Part shown: positions 40,072-45,749 of the stretch, piece by piece
Layout: each line of letters begins with the position of its first letter
Numbering within the stretch: position 1 is the stretch's first letter
Assembly (NCBI GenBank): GCA_021324635.1
Contig: JAJPIS010000029.1
Span: forward strand, 1 to 45,749
Length of the DNA stretch: 45,749 nucleotides
Direction of reading: 5' to 3'
Origin: Gemmatimonadota bacterium
Lineage (GTDB): Bacteria > Gemmatimonadota > Gemmatimonadetes > Gemmatimonadales > Gemmatimonadaceae
The notes under the pieces: generated by a model
Databases searched by the model: none
The model's input: only the letters and a program-made list of their open reading frames with translations
What the model was told of the DNA's origin: nothing
Program-made: the position numbers and the translations under genes

Positions 40072-41616
40072 CTACGGACAGGACACGACACCATTCCCGT
40101 GGCGGCCATCGATCTCCGACTGCGGGACCGGAAGGGTCGTGGTGTGCAGATCGGTCACCGGCCCTCCGAGTGCGGCTTCGGCATTCGCGATGCCGGTCGA
40201 GTCCGGCCCTGGTCCGCGGGCCACCCACGTGGTGTCGGCCACCGAGGCCATGCCGTACATCCGGATCGCGATGGTCCGGTCGGTGCTCGCCTCGAAGGCG
40301 GTGGAGATCCGCTGCTCGCGGAGCAGGGCATCGCGCACGTGGATGTAGTCGGCCGGGATCGTGAGGGGCGTCGAGAACCCACCCGCTTGCTGGTGGACCG
40401 TGTTGATGAGGGCCGCGGCGGCAGCATATTGCGCGAGCCCGAGCTGGATCTGCGCGTCGACGAGGGTCAGCTCCTCGTTGCGCACGATCGGGACCGGGGC
40501 CGATGGCGACGCATAGTAGGCAAAGACAAACGGCGATGCAACGGCGGCGAACGCCTTCTCCTGCACGGGATTCGGGTTCAGCGCGAACTTCGCGCGCCAC
40601 CGGGCGTCGGTGGTATCGACGTCGACCACGAAATCCCACATCACCGGGAACGTGCCGAGGAATTCGCTGACGGGATTGCGGATGTCGCCCGACTGGCCGC
40701 TCCAGACATGGTATACCGCGAACGGGTCGTTCAGCGCGAACGTCCCGAGCGACGGGGGCGTGATCGCCGCCGGGTCGAACAGGGCCGACGCTTGCAGGGC
40801 ACTGTCGGCCCGGAGGAGGGCCGGGCGGTCGGGCGCGCCGGCGGTCGTGGGGGTCGGTCCCGCCCCCGCGCCCCGCGCGATCGCATACGCCAGTTCCAGT
40901 CCGGCCTTGCCGGCCAGGGCGCGGTTGAAGGCCGCGAACGAGCCCGGGCTCGTACTCGGGCCGCCGAAGCCGCCCACGGCGGCGAATCCCGACGGCAGGA
41001 TGACGGGCATCGGCGTCGCACCGGCCGCGCCGAGCGCCACGTTGGCCGAATCGAGTAGCGCGACGATGTACCGCCACACGTCCGCGTTGCACAGGATGGG
41101 GGCGGGCGTGGTGCTCGTGATCGAGGCCACCGGCACGCCGGTCGAATCGTGGCTCTCGGCGATCATCATGAACTGCAGCGCCTTCATGGTCTGCACGACG
41201 CCGGTGAGCTCCGCCACCTGCGCGGGTGTGTACGCGGGCCGCACCTGCGCGATCGAGGCCAGGATGGTATTGGCCAGCTTGGCGTTCGAGAACTCCTGGT
41301 CCCAGAGCGAGAAGAGCTGATCCTGGGGCAGGATCGGCACCAGCCCCAACCCCTGGGTCACCCAGCGGGGCTCGGTGTTCGTGAAGTCGCCGGCATCGCG
41401 CGCGAACGCCGACATGGCGAGGATCGACGAGCCCACGTCGATGCGGGCCGCGAAGAACAGGCCCGTGACCGCGTTCTGGAGTCCCGTCGGGGTCCTGGCG
41501 ATCGCGGTCGGGGCGGTGAGGAACGGCACGTTGGTGTCGGTACACCCGAGGGCCGCGGCACAGATCGCAGGCAGCGCGACGCGTCGGGCGTGGCGGACGA
41601 GCGCAGGGTACCCCAT
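40072..41616 (-). CDS. SusD/RagB-family nutrient-binding outer-membrane lipoprotein
   Basis: Surface lipoprotein that caps a SusC channel and binds its ligand. The ATG at 41616 overlaps the susC stop (TGATG), so translation is coupled. A signal peptide ends at the lipobox AALGC. The protein shows the SusD pattern: an N-terminal TPR-like helical part (YTPAQVAELTGVVQTMKALQ, LALAGKAGLELAYAIARGAG-like helices) and a C-terminal end with LTLVDAQIQLGLAQYAAAAAL and RDALLREQRISTAFEASTDR, the RAB-type helix conserved in the family. It is 514 residues. The ligand is unknown; no glycosidase or peptidase neighbour points to one. Confidence 0.87.
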   Translation of the reverse strand: MGYPALVRHARRVALPAICAAALGCTDTNVPFLTAPTAIARTPTGLQNAVTGLFFAARIDVGSSILAMSAFARDAGDFTNTEPRWVTQGLGLVPILPQDQLFSLWDQEFSNAKLANTILASIAQVRPAYTPAQVAELTGVVQTMKALQFMMIAESHDSTGVPVASITSTTPAPILCNADVWRYIVALLDSANVALGAAGATPMPVILPSGFAAVGGFGGPSTSPGSFAAFNRALAGKAGLELAYAIARGAGAGPTPTTAGAPDRPALLRADSALQASALFDPAAITPPSLGTFALNDPFAVYHVWSGQSGDIRNPVSEFLGTFPVMWDFVVDVDTTDARWRAKFALNPNPVQEKAFAAVASPFVFAYYASPSAPVPIVRNEELTLVDAQIQLGLAQYAAAAALINTVHQQAGGFSTPLTIPADYIHVRDALLREQRISTAFEASTDRTIAIRMYGMASVADTTWVARGPGPDSTGIANAEAALGGPVTDLHTTTLPVPQSEIDGRHGNGVVSCP

Positions 41617-44600
41617 CAGAAGCTCAGGTCCAGGGAGAGGAAGTAGCTGCGTGCCGGCGGATATGGCGTGACATCCTGGCCCCGTGCGACCTGCTGCGGA
41701 CCGATATACGTGACCTCGGGGTCCAGCCCCAGGTATCCGGTCCACATGAGGAGGTTGCGGCCAGTCAATGACAGGGCAGCGTTCGAGATCCGCCCGCCGG
41801 TCCATTTCAGCCATCCGATCGGGACGGTGTAGCGCAGCGCGACCTCGCGCAGCTTGACGAAGCCTCCGGACTCGAGGTAGGGCGTGCCGTTGGCGTTCAA
41901 CTGGGCGATGCGGCGGCTGGTGAGCGTCGTGTCGGCGAGCAGCCCCGGGCCGATGTCGTAGAGGAAATCCGTGAAGTTGGAGGTGTTCCCGCCGCGGTTC
42001 CACTGCACGACCGCGGAGCCGCGGACGGGGCCGAGGGTGACTTCGTTCGCGAAGTTCATGACGAACGACGGCTGGCCGTCGCCGACCTGCACGGGCTGTC
42101 CGTCGGCGCCCGGCCGGTTGCCGACGATCTGCGAGACCGACCGGCCCACCTGGATCCGGTACGTCCCGTACAGCGCCGTGCCGTTGAAGTTGAAGTTCGG
42201 CACCGGCAGGCTGTTCACCACGCTGTAGTTGCGGTAGAAGCTCGTCGTGGTCACCCACTGGACGCTCCGGGTCTGGATCGGCGTCGCCTCCAGCCGGACT
42301 TCGATCCCCTGATTCGTGAACTCGCCGCCGTTGATCCACTGCAAGTCGTACCCCAGCGACGGCGCGGGCGCGGCCAGGAGCAGCAAGTCCGTGAGCCGCT
42401 TCTGATAGACGGTGACGCCGAGCACGGCCCGGGAGCCGAGCAGGGTCGCGTCCAGGCCAGTCTCGATCTCCGTCTCGCGCTCCGGCTTGACGGCGGAATC
42501 GCCGAGGAGGAGCGGCAGATACGCGCCGACACCGCCATCGGACACGCCGATGTTGAACGGCGTGTACTTGACGCCGTAGTCCGGCTGCGTTCCCGATTGA
42601 CCGTAGGCGGCGCGGAGCTTGAGCTCATCGACGCCGCGGAGGAGCGACGGAAACCGATACGAGCCGGAAAAGCGCGTGTACGGGTAGTACTTCCCGATCC
42701 TGCCGTCGTTCGTCGTCCGCTCGGCAGTGACCCCGCCCGTCAGGGCGGCACGCTCCCCGAAGAGCAGGAGTTGCTCCTGCGCGTAGACCGACTGATCCCT
42801 GGAGTCGGTCGCGTCGTAGCCGACCGTCTGGATGGCACCGACGGTCGGGTTGTTGGTGCCGGCGAGCAGCGCGCGGCCGGCGGCCAGCGGCTGGTCGAGG
42901 GTCCGTCGTTCCCGGACGTAGCCGATCGAGGTCGTCGCGTCCAGTTGCCGGGACGCCGCATAGTGGTGCACGACGTTGAGTGAGTAGTTGATGTGCGTCG
43001 TCTTCCCGTACTGGTCCTGCGCCACACCCGGCAGCCCGGTCGGGATCTGCTGTTCGACCTGGAGGTCCGGCGGGGCGTAGAACTTGTCCTGCTGAGTCGT
43101 GAGGTCGGTGCCGCCGATCAGCGTCACCCGCAGCGCCTGGTTGGCCGACTGATATGGGCGCCAGTCGACGGTTCCACCGCCCACGAACCGGTTGACGTAC
43201 TCGGGGGTCTGGATCTCGACGGCATCGGCGAACGGATTCGCGGGCCCGAAGGGATTGATCGGCCAGCTTCCGTCCGGCCGGCGGCCGAGGGTCACGAACT
43301 GCGGCGTGTACGAGAAGACATCGTACGGGCTGATGCCGATGTTGTCGTTGCCGGTGACGCCACGGCGCGTGGTCGAGTTCGCGTACAGCAGGTTGGCGCT
43401 CACCGACAGGGCGCCACCCAGTCCCTGCGTGACATTCGAGCGGACGGTCTGCTTGTTGTAGCCGGTGTTCGTCAGGATGCCGTTGTCGTACTTGGTCATC
43501 CCGGACAGGAAGTACTGCGTGTGCCCGGACGTGCCGCCGACGCTCAGATCGGACTGATAGGACGCCTCGCGATTGCCGAAGAGCTGCGACTGGTAGTCCT
43601 GCGGCCCCGCGTAGGTCGTCGCGATGAAGCCCGAGTCGACGCCGAAGGACCGGCCCCACGCGATCGCGCTCGCCAGGGTCGGGAACGTCCGCAGACCGTA
43701 TCGGTTCGCGAGCGCGAAGTGTCCGACGCTCTGGGAGGCGGACCACCTGGCCGCCCCGTTCGAGCCCCGCTTGGTCGTGATGATGATCACGCCGGACGAC
43801 GCCTTCGACCCGTAGATGGCCGACGCCGACGCGCCCTTCAGCACTTCGATGCTCTCGATGTCCGAGGGGTTCAGATCCGCGACCCGATTGGGGCTGTTGT
43901 CCTGCTGGCTCGGGCCGACGCCACCCTCCGAATGGCTGATCGTATTGAGCCCGCTGTTGACGGTCCCGTTGTTGATCATGATGCCGTCGACGACGTACAA
44001 CGGCTGCGCGTTGGCGTAGATCGAGGTGATGCCGCGAACCTGGATCTGCATCCCGCCCCCGGGCGCGCCGCCGTTGTTCTGCTCGATGAGCGCACCCGGG
44101 ATCTTCCCCTGGAGCGCGTTCTCGACCGTCGGGGCGGGTACCCGCGACACGTCCTCGGCGCCGAGGACCGCCACGTCGTTCGCGGCGTTGGCCGCGGAGA
44201 TGCTCGTCACCACGCCGGTCACGACCATGGCGTCCAGCCGGAGCACGTCCTTCTCGAGGCTCACGACGATCTCGCTCGTGTCGGCGGGTATCGGGACGGT
44301 CGCTTGGAGGTACCCGATCCGGCGGACCGTGAGCGTGGTCGCCCCCGGCGGGAGCACGAGTGCGAAGGTGCCGCTGTCGCTGCTCGCCGTGGTCACGGCC
44401 GTGCCGGCAACGAGCACCTGGGCGGCCGCCACCGGCCCGCCGGTGGCGCGGTCCAGCACGCGGCCACGCGCGTGGCGCACGGCGGGCTGGTGGCGGGTCA
44501 CCTCCGGCACGAGCAGCACCTGGTCGCCGCCGACCACCTCCACATCGATCCGCGAACCCATGAGGATGTCCGTCAGTACCGCCCCGACGCTGATGTCATC

Positions 44601-44891
44601 GGCCTGGAGTGAGACGTGCGCGGTGAGGTCCACGACGCGGGGACTGTAGGCGATGTGCAGCCCGGCCTGGGCGGCCAGGGTGTCGAGGGCCTCGCCCACG
44701 GTGCCGGGCGCCAGGTGCATCGCTACCCGTCGCTCGAGCACCGCGGCCCCGCGCGCATCGATCCGCTTCCGGCCGCCGCTGGACCGGGTGAAGAACGCGG
44801 GGCCGGTGCCCGCGTGGTCCGCCAGCCGGGTGGGTTGTTGCGCGCCGAGGGCGGAGCCGGTGAGGAGAACGATGAGTACGAGGGGACGCAT
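41616..44891 (-). CDS. SusC/RagA-family TonB-dependent transporter with STN domain
   Basis: Outer-membrane channel that imports a ligand delivered by SusD, powered by TonB. The ATG at 44891 has AGGAG 5 nt upstream and a signal peptide (MRPLVLIVLLTGSALGAQQP). Residues of about 55-125 form a secretin/TonB N-terminal (STN) domain (GEALDTLAAQAGLHIAYSPR), the part that signals to FecR-type regulators. A carboxypeptidase-like beta-sandwich follows (RVLDRATGGPVAAAQVLVAG), then a TonB-box-like LDAMVVTG and the plug (VQGI-type region GGGMQIQVRGITSIYANAQP, then ESIEVLKGASASAIYGSKAS). The 1091-residue barrel ends in SYFLSLDLSF with the expected terminal Phe. It lies 7 bp after fecR. Confidence 0.94.
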   Translation of the reverse strand: MRPLVLIVLLTGSALGAQQPTRLADHAGTGPAFFTRSSGGRKRIDARGAAVLERRVAMHLAPGTVGEALDTLAAQAGLHIAYSPRVVDLTAHVSLQADDISVGAVLTDILMGSRIDVEVVGGDQVLLVPEVTRHQPAVRHARGRVLDRATGGPVAAAQVLVAGTAVTTASSDSGTFALVLPPGATTLTVRRIGYLQATVPIPADTSEIVVSLEKDVLRLDAMVVTGVVTSISAANAANDVAVLGAEDVSRVPAPTVENALQGKIPGALIEQNNGGAPGGGMQIQVRGITSIYANAQPLYVVDGIMINNGTVNSGLNTISHSEGGVGPSQQDNSPNRVADLNPSDIESIEVLKGASASAIYGSKASSGVIIITTKRGSNGAARWSASQSVGHFALANRYGLRTFPTLASAIAWGRSFGVDSGFIATTYAGPQDYQSQLFGNREASYQSDLSVGGTSGHTQYFLSGMTKYDNGILTNTGYNKQTVRSNVTQGLGGALSVSANLLYANSTTRRGVTGNDNIGISPYDVFSYTPQFVTLGRRPDGSWPINPFGPANPFADAVEIQTPEYVNRFVGGGTVDWRPYQSANQALRVTLIGGTDLTTQQDKFYAPPDLQVEQQIPTGLPGVAQDQYGKTTHINYSLNVVHHYAASRQLDATTSIGYVRERRTLDQPLAAGRALLAGTNNPTVGAIQTVGYDATDSRDQSVYAQEQLLLFGERAALTGGVTAERTTNDGRIGKYYPYTRFSGSYRFPSLLRGVDELKLRAAYGQSGTQPDYGVKYTPFNIGVSDGGVGAYLPLLLGDSAVKPERETEIETGLDATLLGSRAVLGVTVYQKRLTDLLLLAAPAPSLGYDLQWINGGEFTNQGIEVRLEATPIQTRSVQWVTTTSFYRNYSVVNSLPVPNFNFNGTALYGTYRIQVGRSVSQIVGNRPGADGQPVQVGDGQPSFVMNFANEVTLGPVRGSAVVQWNRGGNTSNFTDFLYDIGPGLLADTTLTSRRIAQLNANGTPYLESGGFVKLREVALRYTVPIGWLKWTGGRISNAALSLTGRNLLMWTGYLGLDPEVTYIGPQQVARGQDVTPYPPARSYFLSLDLSF

Positions 44892-44898
44892 GATGCTC

Positions 44899-45749
44899 CT
44901 ACGGCCGGGAGCCGGTTGGAACGATGAGGAGGGTCGATCCGCGGCGTGCAACTCGTGCATCGACCGCGCGGGCGAGAACGAGTGCGACATCGTCGAGGCG
45001 CTCATCCTCGAACGACGCGGTCACCGGAACGGATCCGAGCGACGGATCGCCGACGGCGAGATCGGCGTCGTACCACCGGGCGACGGCCGTGACGACATCG
45101 CGCAGTGGGGTCGCCCGGAACACCAGTCGCCCGCCCGTCCAGGCGCTGAGTTCCGTCACGTCGGCGCCGTGCGCAACCGCGAGGACGGTGTCGCGAGTCA
45201 CGGTCGCCAGGTCGCCGGCTCCGAGGGACACCGGTCGGGCCCGCGACGTCGCGGGGGCGGCGAGCGAGACGCGTCCGTCGCGCACGGCCACCGCGACCGT
45301 GCGGTCGCCGGCGTACGCGCGGACATCGAAGCTCGTGCCGACGTCGGTCGCGACCACGTTCCCGGCCCGGACGGTGAACGGCGCCCGTGCGTCGTGCACG
45401 ACGGAGAAGAACGCCTCTCCCTCGAGCGCGACGGTCCGGTGCCCGGCATCGAAGGTCGACGGGACGGTGAGGCGGGTCGCGGGCGCGAGCGCGACGCGCG
45501 TCCCGTCGCGGAGGAGCACACTCGCGCGCTCGCCGCGCGAGGTGACGAACGTCCGTCCAGGAACCGGTGCGACCGGTCGGGAGGTGGAGAGGGTGACGCC
45601 GAGGGCGACGGCGAGGACGATGCCGGCCGCCAGCGCTGCCTGCCGCCAGATCCCCGGGGCACCCGGCGCCGCCATCGGACGGCGCGCAGGACGCTGGCGG
45701 GCGGGGCGCACGGCCATGGGGAGCGACGGCACCGAGGGCGGCACCGAGG
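44899..45749 (-). CDS. FecR-family anti-sigma/regulatory protein, 5' end cut by window
   Basis: Inner-membrane sensor that relays a signal from the STN domain of a TonB-dependent transporter to an ECF sigma factor. A single membrane helix (QAALAAGIVLAVALGVTLST) is followed by the periplasmic FecR domain (GERASVLLRDGTRVALAPAT, then VALEGEAFFSVVHDARAPFT, then VVATDVGTSFDVRAYAGDRT). A C-terminal STN-like region (RDVVTAVARWYDADLAVGDP) ends the protein. The usual cytoplasmic N-terminal part would lie beyond the window edge, so the gene is probably incomplete; an in-frame GTG at 45744 and an ATG at 45717 are not convincing starts. The matching sigma factor is expected just outside. Confidence 0.88.
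   Translation of the reverse strand, partial: SVPPSVPSLPMAVRPARQRPARRPMAAPGAPGIWRQAALAAGIVLAVALGVTLSTSRPVAPVPGRTFVTSRGERASVLLRDGTRVALAPATRLTVPSTFDAGHRTVALEGEAFFSVVHDARAPFTVRAGNVVATDVGTSFDVRAYAGDRTVAVAVRDGRVSLAAPATSRARPVSLGAGDLATVTRDTVLAVAHGADVTELSAWTGGRLVFRATPLRDVVTAVARWYDADLAVGDPSLGSVPVTASFEDERLDDVALVLARAVDARVARRGSTLLIVPTGSRP

Noticed and set aside
41545-42339. Apparent N-terminal extensions joining SusD to upstream sequence, and the hydrolase to SusD sequence
   Set aside because: The frames stay open across the neighbouring genes, but signal peptides and a lipobox mark the true starts at 41616 and near 40063. There is no real fusion.

Overview
The window is GC-rich bacterial DNA (about 70% G+C by eye). 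Every protein gene I can support lies on the minus strand; the only plus-strand gene is a tRNA-Leu. The organism is a diderm: it has a BamD-like lipoprotein, the outer-membrane polysaccharide export proteins Wza and Wzi, and a SusC/SusD pair with its FecR regulator. An ADOP-type duplicated permease, zinc-binding (C+) S4, L28 and L36, and a SusC with an STN domain together suggest Gemmatimonadota or a close relative. This is inference from gene content, not from a marker-gene tree.

Layout, read along the coordinates (transcription runs right to left). 1-1907: uvrB, cut by the window edge at its 3' end. 2138-5133: radC followed by the stringent-response gene relA/spoT, flanked on both sides by short palindromic repeat arrays. 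5634-11411: a TPR protein, bamD, nadD and secA. 11443-28297: a surface-polysaccharide locus. Its precursor genes are gmd and rmd (GDP-D-rhamnose), wbpD, wbpB, wbpE and wbpA (a UDP-2,3-diacetamido-glucuronate type sugar), and ugd and uxs (UDP-glucuronate and UDP-xylose). Its export genes are wzi, wza and the tyrosine kinase wzc. carB, the large subunit of carbamoyl-phosphate synthetase, sits inside this locus and overlaps wbpD by 4 bp. 28409-31915: a detached alpha ribosomal operon, rpmJ-rpsM-rpsK-rpsD-rpoA-rplQ-rpmB. 32277-35924: smpB, an amidase, pyrD and pyrF in a tightly overlapping run. 36094-36177: tRNA-Leu(CAG), flanked by two perfect 30-bp palindromes. 36285-38723: an ADOP permease. 39080-45749: FecR, SusC, SusD and a secreted metallo-beta-lactamase-fold hydrolase.

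How the genes work together. The polysaccharide locus makes at least four activated sugars and carries the outer-membrane end and length control of a Wza/Wzc-type export route. The window contains no glycosyltransferase, flippase or polymerase, so the assembly genes must lie elsewhere. Many junctions are 4-bp ATGA or GTGA overlaps, which implies long co-translated transcripts. The FecR-SusC-SusD-MBL run looks like a regulated uptake module for an unknown ligand, with a dedicated hydrolase.

I found no CRISPR array, prophage, insertion sequence or clear new defence system. The most unusual material is structural DNA: a repeat array containing a 97-bp near-perfect duplication; a 13/14-bp tandem repeat grown from the pyrF stop codon; the paired palindromes around the tRNA; a G-quadruplex-type tract inside the amidase gene; and a wzi gene with no usable ordinary start codon.
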